From Candidatus Peribacteria bacterium (GTDB taxonomy: Bacteria; Patescibacteria; JAEDAM01; Absconditabacterales; Absconditicoccaceae): DNA of 64,000 bases. The stretch lies in assembly GCA_031261265.1 (NCBI GenBank), contig JAISKI010000046.1:3880-67879 (forward strand). The letters are read 5' to 3'. Shown here piece by piece: positions 50,385 through 60,088 of the stretch (position 1 is the stretch's first letter; each line of letters begins with the position of its first letter). Made by a program: the position numbers and the translations under genes. The notes under the pieces are model-generated. The model ran no database searches. It was not told the origin of the DNA and saw nothing but the letters and a program-made list of their open reading frames with translations.

Positions 50385-52790
50385 CTATTCTGGTTTCTCT
50401 ACTTCATTGATTTGTTCTAATGTTAGTGTTGTTTTATTTAGTTTGAATTTTTTCCCTCCATCTACGGTCCGTTCAACGTCCTTTAATGTACTAATATCAT
50501 TTTGACTTTTGTATCGATCGATAAATTTCTTCAATTGTGCTTCTGTGGAAATGTTATTTGTTTCTTCAAGTACTTCTTTTATTTTACTTGAGATTTCCTC
50601 TTTTGTTCTTTTTTTCTTTTCGGGAGTAATTTCTGTATTGGCATTAATGTCGTTTCGATGGGTAATGAACCCCTCTATTGCTCCTATACGAGATAAAATT
50701 TGATCATTTGTTGTTTGCATTGTATACTTTTCTCCCTTGTCTTTATAATCTATGTCATGTATTTGATCTGTTCTATCTCGATCAATATTTTTAGTTATTG
50801 ATTGTAACTGAGCACTGTCTAGATTATTGAGGGCTTGTTCTTCTCTTTTAGCCTTTTCTTCTTTTACTGCATCTATGTTTGTACCGAATAGTCCTCCCAT
50901 AGCTGTATTATTTTTACTTCTTAAGTTCTCAGTAATTTCACCCAATTTTGTATTTAAAAATGTTCCAGTATTGAGTACCTGACTGATTCCTGTGGTTTTT
51001 CCCCCTCCAATAGGGATAATTGGAAGATTTCCAATAGCCTTTTGTGTTGTCTTTTGCAATGCTTCTCCAATACTTCTTCCTACGCTATTCATCTTAATCG
51101 CCCAAAAGAGCAAAAACCAGACTAACGCTACTCCCATAAAAGAAATGAGCAGTTTTGCAAAATTAATCCCTCCTCACTTGATGTTAATCTCGATTAATCA
51201 AAAGATACTTTCAGATGTAGAAAAGGGAATTTCAGCAGTAAGAGTTTTGATAATACTGATAAAAATTGTAGAAAAACTGATTGCTAGAGCGACAAAAGCT
51301 GGTGCAATTAGAAGTTTTCCAATGTTTTCAAGAGAGAAGGTCTCTCCTAATCGTTTTTCTGACTTTAGACTGCTATTAAATACTTTTAGTAGTACTATGA
51401 TAGGAGCAATTGCTATTACAACCCACAAAATCCCTACTCTGGCCACCAAGACAATTGCTAGCGCTACTAATGGCACTACCAGTGCTATCGTGTATATAAA
51501 GTTGAGAAGAGTATTTAGTAATGTTTCATATATCCCAGTCTGTTTCCCTGATTCTCTAGTTAGTCAAATGTCATTCTGAGCCAGTAGGCTACTATAGAGA
51601 GTTGAAAATACTCCTAGGTAGGATTTTGAGTCTTCTAAGATTGTGGAGAGACTTGTTAATTTATAATTACCACTAAGTATTTTTAAATCCATGTCATATC
51701 CTACGCCTGTTCCTACAGGAAGTTTAACTCAAGTATCAATATAAAATATTGGATAATTGGATTTCTCTGGATCTTTTTCTGATCCTCCTAATGAAAATTG
51801 TTCATCTAAAGGATTTCGATAAATTTGTAAGAATTCTCCATTGGTTATTTTGTCTTTAAATTCTGTTTGTTTGCCTGAATTGGAAGAATTGGAGGTAACA
51901 TAATTATCCAAATCAATGTCATATGTTTCTTGTCATTTATCTTTTGGAAGTTCGTCTAACTCTTTTTTAAATCGGTAAATCCCTTCCATATAATGGCAGA
52001 CATTATCTTCTGTTTTTATCCATTCATTATTTGGTTGATATTCTAATAATTCTCTGCCAATAATAAGTTTTTCTCCTGGTTTATCTTCATCAGGTTTGTA
52101 GGTCATCGTGGCACAAGGAGAAATTTTTATTACTGGATCTTTTGTAGTTTTAATAGTGGTAATAGTATGTCCTTTATTCTTTAAATCTACATAAATTTCT
52201 GTACCAAGAATTGGAGTATTTTTAATGTCTTTATTGTCGCTACTACCTAAAATCGTCATGGGTAAACCTCCAATACCATAGGTTGCAATTGTTGAAATAT
52301 CTACTGCAACTGCAGTGACAAATCGGCTTGCCTGAATTAGAATCCCTGCGATCAGGGTGTTGGTGATCAGATTTTTTAATTCTTTACTTGCATCTCCTGA
52401 TCCAAAGAGATTTTTAAAGAGGATGAAGAGAAAAATGAATCAGAGAGCGAAATTTGCGATATTTTTAGTGAGATTTCGGACAGTTCGTAAAACAGAATCA
52501 AATCCGAAAATTTCTCCATATACCATTGAATTGTCCATTGCCCATCCAGCTATTACCAAGACTGGCCACAAGATAAAATAGGCTAATCTTGTGATTACTT
52601 CTGCTTTCTCTCTGAATTCTAAAAGTTTTTCATCTGTTTTTTGTTGTTGAGTTGCTTGTGTTGTTTCTGCAGCAGAAGTTATTTGTGTAGGTGTTCCTCC
52701 TATATTCCCAAATAAAAAGAGATTCCCCATAAAGAGTACGAGGAGACCATAGAGACCTCTTTTGAAATATGTTTTAAGAATACTAGGCAT
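50385..52790 (-). CDS. VirB6/TrbL-like membrane protein 2
   Basis: 801 residues. Signal sequence (KRGLYGLLVLFMGNLFLFG), helices at VITRLAYFILWPVLVIAGW and after NFALGFIFLFILFKNLFGSG, then a polar extracellular-type loop, three more helices (LVVPLVALAIVLVARVGILW, VIAIAPIIVLLKVF, KLLISFMGVALVWFLLFW) and a C-terminal soluble part with NLPIIPIGGGKTTGISQVL. That motif and the helix order match the 48333 protein, so they are paralogues. Several UGA Gly codons. Starts 66 bases upstream of its paralogue. Confidence 0.6.
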
Positions 52791-52835
52791 TGCATATCGG
52801 AGAAATAAATGATACTCAAGTATATCCCAAATCGT

Positions 52836-52874
52836 AAAAAAAAGCAAAAATCGGAGTCATTTTCCTCCGATTTC
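52836..52874 (-). terminator. Terminator after the 52924-54201 gene
   Basis: Minus strand: AAATCGGAG, GAAAATGA loop, CTCCGATTT, then a T-run. Confidence 0.75.
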
Positions 52875-52923
52875 TGTATTTTTCCTCCCCCGTTTTTTAA
52901 TATTTGATATATAATTATTTTAT

Positions 52924-54201
52924 TTATAAGGTTGCTGAGGTGACCCAACCTCCTTTTTTACATCCATTTAATTTTCCTAATTCTTCAGCCTTTTTCCAGT
53001 ATGCGAGTTTTACATCGGTGTAGCTTCCTACGTTTCGTCCTTCTCCAATCCCTTTAATTACCATATAGGTATCACAAGAAATCTGTTTGCTTGGATCGGT
53101 ATTTTTTCCGATCATTCTTGTTTCATACGCAGTCCTAAAGTAGGTATAGTCAGCATTACTTTTACTCATAGAGGTGAAGCTGATATCAGTTTTTTTAGAA
53201 AGTGGAAGAGTATTAGTATCGATTACATGTTTAATGGCTTCAATCATAGTGATGTCTTTCACTTTCTCTGGAGTGCTTTGTGGAGTCACTTCATTTGTGC
53301 TGGTTCCTGTCGTAGGTGTTTTTGCTCCCGTGTTTATTACGGTACCTGTAGTAATTGTGGTACCTGTGGTTGTTTCTGTGGTGGTGTTTACTCCTGAAGT
53401 ACTAGAAATTACTTCACCACTTCCTTCATAGACATAGTCTCCTGTAGCAGGAGTAAATTCTGTATTGATGTTAGGATTGTCATTATTCTCTGGTTGATTT
53501 GTAGTGTTTGAGAAAAAGTTTTCCTGTCCTCGTAAGGTTGGAAGGTAGCGTTCTACGAGGTCTCCTTTTTCGTAGAGATAGAGAATCCCGTAGGCTAAGG
53601 CTAACGCAAGTAAGAGATAATAGAGCCATACCGTGAAAAGCTTTTTTATCGTATAGAATCCATTGAGGTCAGCCACTTTACCGATAATAATATAGAGTAC
53701 AAATCCGATCAGCAGAGAAAGCAGTGGGCTTCGAGAGGTGAACAGTTCTCCGATAGTGAAATTGATTGCAATAGCGATGGCTAGAGTCAAAAGGAAGATT
53801 CGCCATTGTCCGCCTGTTCAGGTTTTTCTTCTCTTTTTGGGAGCAGAAGGAACGGGCTGTACTACTTGCACTTGGTGTGTAGGTTTCTCAGCGATAGGCT
53901 CTTTGTAGGGAGCTTTCTCTTCTTTTGGTTCATCCTTTTTTTCTGTAGGAGTTGCACCTGTTGCATGTTCTGCTTTAGTTTTAGCGGGTTCTTCCTTCGC
54001 TAGAGGAGCAGAAAGATGTTTTTTTTCTTTGGGGTTGTCTGAAGTGGTGCAGACTGCATATAAAATGCTGATCAAAAGAATTGCTCCAGCATTGATCGCT
54101 CCTATCTCATAAAAGAGTACATTTCCTGTAAGGAGTCCGACAATAATAGCTTGTACTACGAAAAAATAGATACTGAAGAGGAGAAAAAGGTTTTTAGTCA
54201 T
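52924..54201 (-). CDS. Membrane protein of the T4SS-like cluster
   Basis: 425 residues. Two N-terminal helices, a Lys/Glu/Pro-rich cytoplasmic linker (about residues 55-125), UGA Gly in KTGTGGQW, then four helices (LTLAIAIAINFTIGELF; LLSLLIGFVLYIIIGKVADL; LFTVWLYYLLLALALAYGIL) and a Thr-rich linker (TTETTTGTTITTGT) leading to an extracellular C-terminus with TFRTAYETRMIG-like sequence and a paired Cys (SCDTYM, NGCKKGG). No family is assigned. The position between the VirB6-like and pilin genes suggests part of the same secretion complex. Confidence 0.55.
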
Positions 54202-54283
54202 TATATAGGGGAGAGAGATAAAAGCTTTGCATGCCTCAGTATATGTAAAGTGTCCTGCTTTTTCAAGATAAATATTAAAAAAT

Positions 54284-54312
54284 TTGCTTTTTTTTACGTT
54301 TTCGTGTATAAT
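54284..54312 (+). promoter_or_regulatory. Promoter for the pilin operon 54344-56166
   Basis: -35 TTGCTT (54284-54289), 17-bp spacer, -10 TATAAT (54307-54312), 32 bases before the first ATG. Confidence 0.78.
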
Positions 54313-54343
54313 AGGAGGTGTTTTATCTTTTATTGTAGTTCTT

Positions 54344-54862
54344 ATGAAAAAAATAGTTGTGGTAGGTTGTGGGATATTTGCTTTATTCGGGGGGTTCTTC
54401 TCTCAGGTTTGCTTTGGTCAGATTTCAACGTTTTGGAAAGAAAATCCAATCATTACGACAAATCCTGATCAAGTCTTAGATAGTTCTCGAATTGGTGAAG
54501 ATAATAAAGACCCTATTAGACAGGGGACATTATGGCCTGTGCAAAATCCTAAAAATCTGGATGATAAAGCTTCAGGGACACTCGCCGATGGACAGAATCC
54601 TATTGCTGATCATCCAGGAGCCCTTTCTTCAGCTATGAATTTAATCCAGACGATTATTAATTATCTTTTGGGATTGTTGGCTTTGATAGCTTTGGTCTAT
54701 CTGATCTACCATGGATTTTTGATGGTATCTGCCAGTGGGGACGACAAACAGTTTGATAAAGGAAAATCTGGTATCAAAACCGCAGTCATTGCTATCGTGG
54801 GGATCTGAATTGCTTGGATGGTGGTGAGTGCTATTCTTTGGCTTATTAAAGTGATTACTTAA
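54344..54862 (+). CDS. T4SS pilin-like protein 1 (VirB2/TrbC-like)
   Basis: 172 residues. Signal-like N-terminus (VVVGCGIFALFGGFFSQVCF), a polar middle, then two hydrophobic helices (MNLIQTIINYLLGLLALIAL and IAIVGIGIAWMVVSAILWLI) separated by a short basic loop DDKQFDKGKSGIK. The two-helix hairpin with a small loop is the VirB2/TrbC pilin layout and is common in CPR T4SS_pilin proteins. UGA in VGIGIAW is Gly. Confidence 0.72.
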
Positions 54863-54888
54863 TCTTTTATTTCTTCTTTCCTATCGTA

Positions 54889-55449
54889 ATGAAAAAAAAT
54901 CTGATTTTTACCCTCTTGGGGCTCATTTGTTTGGGTGGTAGTGGGGTATTTGCTTTTACAGCTCCTGACGGCAATCCTTATAACTTCCCCTACACGGATG
55001 CTAATAATACCACTTCCCAGTCTGAAATCACTGCTATAGGAGATTCAGAAAATATCCCTGGTATGATTTCTGCAGGATTAGCCACTTCTCAGCGTAGTCT
55101 TTTGACGAGACTGGTGAATGTTTTTGGTTTAGGAGGATATACCGATACTCAAGGAGTGCCTAGTGCAATTGTCTATCTCAATATGATTATAAATCTCTTG
55201 CTTTGATTGACGGCTTTCGTAGCATTTGTTATTGTAATCTACTCCTTTTATATGATGTTCTTTCAGGAGGACAGCAAAGGTATCGAACAGGTGAAGAAAA
55301 ATCTGAAAGGAGTGGCGATTGCTTTGGTGATTATGGGATTATCGCGATTGATTGTCAGCTTTATCTTTAACTTTTATAAAAGTAGAGCAGATGAGGCTAA
55401 TCTCAAACTCGTTGCTTCTGTTTCCTCTTCTTCCGTTTTACTTGTGTAA
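54889..55449 (+). CDS. T4SS pilin-like protein 2
   Basis: 186 residues. Signal peptide (LIFTLLGLICLGGSGVFAF), polar region, two helices (IVYLNMIINLLLGLTAFVAF, with UGA Gly; VIVIYSFYMMFFQ) and a third (GVAIALVIMGLSRLIVSFIF), with a basic loop (KGIEQVKKNLKG). Same arrangement as the 54344 protein. 26 bases after it, so one operon. Confidence 0.68.
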
Positions 55450-55458
55450 TTTTACTCT

Positions 55459-56166
55459 ATGGCATCTTTCCCCTTCTGAGACCAAACTAAAGTCCAAAAA
55501 GCCTCTTCGGATAATCTCTTTAATACAGAGACGATGTTGCCGATCTCAGAAATTCGTGATGGAGTGGTGATTCTCAAAGACGGTGGACTTCGTGGGATTA
55601 TCAGAGTCGAGGGCTTAAATTTGGATTTGAAAAATTATGATGAACAGCAAGTAGTGTTGGAGCAGTACAAAAGATTTTTGAATGGACTTTCTTTTCCTAT
55701 GCAGATTTTGGTTCGTAATACCTATTTGGATCTAACCGACTATCTCTGATATATTAGAGGAAATTTGGGAGGGATTGAAAATTCAGCATTAAAAAACCAA
55801 TGAGAAAGTTATCTTTCTTTTCTCGAAGGCATTGACGCTCAGCAGGGCTTAATTTATGTAAAAGAATTTTATGTGGTAGTCCCTTTTTATGCTGATGAGC
55901 AGGACAATAAACAAGTAAATAAATCTCGGCGAGAAAAATTTATGAATGTTTTGAATGCCAAAGATGATGTGGAAATGATCGTGGAAAGATATAGAGGGTT
56001 CATAAAAAATCAAAAGCAGTTGCAAACTAGGGTGAATATGCTGATCGAAGGATTAGCGAGTCTGAGAATGCAGGCAGAACAGCTTGATACTTCTGAGACG
56101 GTTTCTCTCCTTTTCCGTATGTATAATCCTTTATTGGACAGCTCTCAGTCAAAATTTGCAGAATAA
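55459..56166 (+). CDS. TraC/VirB4 N-terminal domain protein without ATPase
   Basis: 235 residues. Start MASFPFGDQTKVQKASSDNL (UGA Gly); then LPISEIRDGVVILKDGGLRG and IIRVEGLNLDLKNYDEQQVV, the TraC/VirB4 N-terminal domain pattern. No Walker A or B motifs: the gene ends after a coiled-coil segment at TAA 56164. Nine bases after the second pilin. In CPR genomes this N-terminal domain is often a separate gene beside the VirB4 ATPase; that ATPase is not in this window. UGA codons in DYLGYIRG and NQGESYL are Gly. Confidence 0.7.
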
Positions 56167-56204
56167 AAAAAGTCCCGTACATGTAATATCATACACGGGA
56201 CTTT
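56165..56204. terminator. Bidirectional terminator
   Basis: AAAGTCCCGT ... ACGGGACTTT stem-loop between the convergent pilin operon and the mutS-like gene. Confidence 0.85.
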
Positions 56205-56214
56205 GGAAGGATAC

Positions 56215-58173
56215 TTATCTAGGCCCTGAATCGCTAGTCGTAGGGATGTTGAAATATTTATCCATTCCTTCATTTTTCAAAATATCATCGATATTGGCTT
56301 TACCAATACCAGGTCTAATTTTATACCCCTTTGTTAGCTGATAATTCTCAGCTCCCAAATAGGTTTCCGCATATTCTGCTACAGCGGAGAGCTGAGTCGT
56401 ATAAATACAATCAGCTCCCGTTCGTTTCACAACCGTTAGTACGGATTTTCCGTATTCATAGCCTTGGTCGGGAGAAGTTCCTGTCCCGATTTCATCCAAT
56501 ACAAGTAGAGATTTCAGGTTTTTCCCAACGATTTGATCAAACATGTCTTTTGTCTTTCTGACTTGAAGCTCCATGGTGCTTCCTTCACCTTTTTCCAAGG
56601 AGAGAATCCCGATAAAGTCTTTGGGACTAAAGGTAAACCCTTCTCCAAAAACTGGCAATCCTGCTTGGGCGAGGTAAAAATTGTACATGATGGCTTCGTG
56701 ACAGACAGATTTTCCACCTGCATTGGGTCCTGTGAGTCCCAAAAGTTGTCCCTGCAGTGCAGGAAAATCTTTAATGAGACGTAGATCTTTCATTTTGAGG
56801 GTCTTCCCTTTGCTGTCATTTCTTCCAATCAGATGAATAGGGATCAGTGACTTAAAGGAAATCGCTCCTTGAGGGACTACGGTGGGCATACTTACTTTCA
56901 CGTCCCAGACTTTTGCCTGATCAGTAAAGGTGTATAGAGTTTGTGCCATCCTTTGTATTCCATAGATGAAATTCGAGACTTCTTCTCGGAACTGCTTGGA
57001 CAACTCTAAGGTTTCCGCTACTTGAGGGAGTTTATAGAGATGTTCTATGGAGGTAAATCCATAGTGGCGATTCGTGCCTTCACAAGGGATGCTTACTTTT
57101 TCCGCCATGATAATGGCGTCGATTTTTGGGATTGCTTGGATCCGTTTCATGACAATGTTTGCTGTCTTTTCACGGAAACATGAGCGGATTAGTGCATCAA
57201 CGTTTTCCTCCACTTTTTCTCCCAATACATCTTCTACCAAATTTTTAGTGGAAAAATTAATTCTCTTAAAATCCCTAGGATTTGAAAAGTCTCCGGCAGA
57301 GGAAATATCTAATAGAGAGATTTCTAACTCTTTATTGATGTAACTGTAGAAAACATCAAAGGTTATAGATTTCCCATCTGCCAGAATTTTTATTTCTGGG
57401 TGAGAAACTATTTCCATTTGGATATATTGTATAATATCATTTTTAATCTCTTCTGGAGTTTCCGTTAGGATTAGATCCTTGTAGAAATTCCTCTGATTTA
57501 TAAAATTGATTGTATCCACAATATGCTTTTCTACGATCCTTCCAATCCCTATACCTCTCCAAAATCTTTTTTGTGCCCACTTGGGGACTTTTACTTTAAT
57601 AGCATTTCCCAATCCGTAAAAGTTGGTGCGGAAACCATAGGCTATTATGTCCTTAACGTTTGATGGAAATCCATTGTGGAAAGTCAAAGAGATTCTTCCT
57701 TGAATTTCCGTACCTTTTTCGACAGACTCTCTCAAAAAATTTGCAGCTTTCAATTCGTTATCCCGTATTGCGGGAAGTGCCTTTAAAATCCTGTTGCAGT
57801 TTTTTTTGAGATACTCAGATTCTTCACTGTTCCCAAGATCTATAATCAGATTTTCCAGGTCCATGAAGTACTTTAATCTTTGGTTTTCTATCGGGTTAAA
57901 ATAGAATTCCAAAAAATCTTTCCCTCCAGCGGGGAGCTTGGTTTGATGTATGAAGTTCTTCAATTTCCATTTTAGCTCTTGATTATCAAAGAGAACTTTA
58001 TTTATTTTGTTCGTTTTCTCGACTTCTTCGTAAGAAGTCGGAGCTTTTATTCCTTTGATGCCGATTTTGTCCAAAATGGATCCTATCAGAGAATGATAGT
58101 TGTCTACTATTCTCAAAGGAACAGAGATATCTTCACATACCACCAGGTCTAATACTAATTTTTCTGCTAACAT
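56215..58173 (-). CDS. MutS-family ATPase
   Basis: 652 residues. The C-terminal MutS ATPase domain is clear: Walker A GLTGPNAGGKSV, the STMELQVRKTKD block and Walker B LLVLDEIGTGTSPDQG. The usual DEIGRGTS is DEIGTGTS here. The N-terminal two thirds align only loosely with MutS core/lever domains; no mismatch-reading FxE motif was seen, so a mismatch role is uncertain. No in-frame UGA in 652 residues. Promoter at 58224-58252, A-rich leader. Confidence 0.82.
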   Translation of the reverse strand: MLAEKLVLDLVVCEDISVPLRIVDNYHSLIGSILDKIGIKGIKAPTSYEEVEKTNKINKVLFDNQELKWKLKNFIHQTKLPAGGKDFLEFYFNPIENQRLKYFMDLENLIIDLGNSEESEYLKKNCNRILKALPAIRDNELKAANFLRESVEKGTEIQGRISLTFHNGFPSNVKDIIAYGFRTNFYGLGNAIKVKVPKWAQKRFWRGIGIGRIVEKHIVDTINFINQRNFYKDLILTETPEEIKNDIIQYIQMEIVSHPEIKILADGKSITFDVFYSYINKELEISLLDISSAGDFSNPRDFKRINFSTKNLVEDVLGEKVEENVDALIRSCFREKTANIVMKRIQAIPKIDAIIMAEKVSIPCEGTNRHYGFTSIEHLYKLPQVAETLELSKQFREEVSNFIYGIQRMAQTLYTFTDQAKVWDVKVSMPTVVPQGAISFKSLIPIHLIGRNDSKGKTLKMKDLRLIKDFPALQGQLLGLTGPNAGGKSVCHEAIMYNFYLAQAGLPVFGEGFTFSPKDFIGILSLEKGEGSTMELQVRKTKDMFDQIVGKNLKSLLVLDEIGTGTSPDQGYEYGKSVLTVVKRTGADCIYTTQLSAVAEYAETYLGAENYQLTKGYKIRPGIGKANIDDILKNEGMDKYFNIPTTSDSGPR

Positions 58174-58223
58174 AACTTTTTTATTTTAATTTTTTACTTT
58201 GTTAAATACCACTCATCGCATTC

Positions 58224-58252
58224 ATTATACTGATATATATATAGAAAGTCAA
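58224..58252 (-). promoter_or_regulatory. Promoter for the mutS-like gene
   Basis: Minus strand: -35 TTGACT (58252-58247), 17-bp spacer with ATATATATAT, -10 TATAAT (58229-58224). Confidence 0.78.
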
Positions 58253-58308
58253 GTTAAAATATTCTGATTATATTATTTCAGTATAATATCATTTACTTTT
58301 TGTCTATA

Positions 58309-58581
58309 TCATAAGGTAGCTAATTGAGTATTGATGAGTTCAATCAGTTTTTTCTTTTGTTTGAAAATTTCTATTTTCCAAGCCTGATTAGTGGTTTTGA
58401 GAAAAAGTTTTTCATTCTTTACATAGCCTTCCAGGGGTTCTTTTTCTCTGATGACATCATCAGCTTTTTTTTCTATTTGAAAAAACTCTTTTACACAATT
58501 CATTGCGATCGTTCCAATCATTTTATTCCCGCGATAATGCTGAGAAATGCTTTTTCTGAGGGTGTTGAGTATCGTGTCCAT
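58309..58581 (-). CDS. DUF721/DciA-like small protein
   Basis: 90 residues. The C-terminal GYVKNEKLFLKTTNQAWKIE followed by IFKQKKKLIELIN resembles the DUF721 fold (DciA, a helicase loader in many bacteria), but short and divergent. Its ATG overlaps the mtaB stop (TAATG), so the two are translationally coupled. No UGA. Confidence 0.5.
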   Translation of the reverse strand: MDTILNTLRKSISQHYRGNKMIGTIAMNCVKEFFQIEKKADDVIREKEPLEGYVKNEKLFLKTTNQAWKIEIFKQKKKLIELINTQLATL

Positions 58582-59951
58582 TAGGTAAAAGTATAAGAAA
58601 TAATTTCTCCTTTATGATAATCGCCTTCGATTTCCACCTGAATATAATTTTCTGTTCGTCCTCTCCATTTTCCTTGTTTATGTTCTTCGATCAGGACTTG
58701 GTGAGTGGTTCCTTTATTCTTTGCAATGAAGTCGTTTCTCACCTTATCTCCTATCTCTAAAAGTCTGCTTTCTCTTTCTTTTTTTATTTCTTGAGGGACT
58801 TGATCGGGATAGAGGGAAGCGGGGACGTTTTCTCCTTTGTGATGGTCTGAAAAGGGAAAGGCGTGGAGTTTTGTGATGTTGTAGTCTTTGATGGCATGCA
58901 GAGTTTCCAAAAAATCTGATTCAGTTTCGCCAGGGAATCCTACGATAAGGTCGGCACCTATCGAAATGAGATTTTCTTCTCCATCAGGGGAAACCGCAAG
59001 TGGTATTTTTTTTAGCTTTTTTGTCTTATGGAGTATTTCGTCTAATTGTTTTCTGTCATAATTTCTTCTCATCCCTTTCAATATGTTATCGGAAAAACTT
59101 TGGATAGAGTAGTGAAAATGAGGCAGGATCCTTTCATCTTGTACTACTTCAAAGAAATGATCGTTGGCATATTCTGGTCCGATACTGGAAATTCTGATTC
59201 TCGGGAGAGTGGTTTGTTTTAAAATAGCTTCCAAAAGGAGGGGAAATTGGGTTTCTGTGGGATTCTTGGTATTGGTGCACCCTCGTGCAGCGAGATTTAT
59301 CCCTGTTAGGACGATTTCTTTTCCTCCTTGGGCTTCAATTTGCTGGATTTCTGTGATGATGTCGGCTAAAGGTCTGCTTCGGTGAGGTCCTCTTTTTTTT
59401 ACTGTGAGGCAAAATGAGCAGTGATTGTCGCAACCGTTTTGGATGAGAATGAAATGTTTGGTGTAGAGATACCCATTAGCAAGCCACTTTTGTTTTTGTA
59501 TAGCAACCCCCTCTTCCGCCTTCGTAAACTTAACTCCTCAGGCTCCCTCTCCGCTGTACTGCGGGGTAAACTGTACATTCTCTTTATCTTCGTTCCCATA
59601 GAGTTTCCCTCCCTGTCAGGGGAGGTACTCAAAGGGGGGAGGGGTTGTTCACAAAGCAGGACCTTCCCCTAAAAGTTCAATCTTCCCTTGATAGGCAAGT
59701 AATTCTGGGTAAATAGAGAAAAAATCTGCCTCAGAAATTAGTTTTCCTTTTTCTAAGGTTCCACAGCCTGTGATGGCAATATGCATTCAGCTTTTTAAGG
59801 CTTTGAGGGCTTCTTTGAGTCGTTTATTTTTTGCTCTATCCGTCACTACGCAGGTTGCAATCAAAAAAGTATCTGGCTTATTCCCATAATAAGCGAGTCG
59901 TTGGTTAATATAGAATTTATTTACTTTACAGCCGAAGATTTTATAAGGCAT
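58581..59951 (-). CDS. mtaB: tRNA t6A37 methylthiotransferase MtaB
   Basis: 456 residues. MtaB adds a methylthio group to t6A37 in tRNA through two Fe-S clusters. N-terminus KIFGCKVNKF, then the radical SAM motif C-x3-C-x2-C in GCDNHCSFC (after ILIQN), LTGINLAARG, RISSIGPEY and a C-terminal TRAM-like tail (TENYIQVEIEGDYHKGEII). UGA codons (KSGMHIA, ALGTTP, LPGQGG, GAGGVK) are Gly. Between the first Cys region and the radical SAM motif lies a palindromic insertion of about 145 bases (59504-59648) read in frame. Its stop overlaps the DUF721-like ATG. Confidence 0.9.
59504..59648 (-). repeat. In-frame palindromic element A-like insertion in mtaB
   Basis: On the coding strand: ACCCCTCCCCCCTTTGAGTA at the start and GGAAGAGGGGGTTGC at the end, with inner hairpins (CCTCCCCTGACAGGGAGG). 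It adds about 48 residues, starting TTPPPFEYLPGQGG and ending KFTKAEEGVAI, absent from MtaB proteins. Two UGA codons lie within it. Confidence 0.7.
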
Positions 59952-60028
59952 TCAATGCTCTAAGGATTGCTAAATTTATGTCCGTATAAGGTAAGGAAAT
60001 CCAGAGCAAAAACAAGGGAAACACCACG

Positions 60029-60078
60029 TCATTGCGAGACACCAACACCTCGTCATTGCGAGGAAGCATGGCAAATGA
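60029..60078. repeat. Element B core repeats, intergenic
   Basis: Two copies of CGTCATTGCGAG (60029 and 60051 area), the second followed by CATGGCAAATGAC, same family as 9211-9256. They lie between mtaB and the 60089 gene; the rest of 59952-60088 holds nothing recognisable. Confidence 0.6.
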
Positions 60079-60088
60079 CAGTAAGAGG

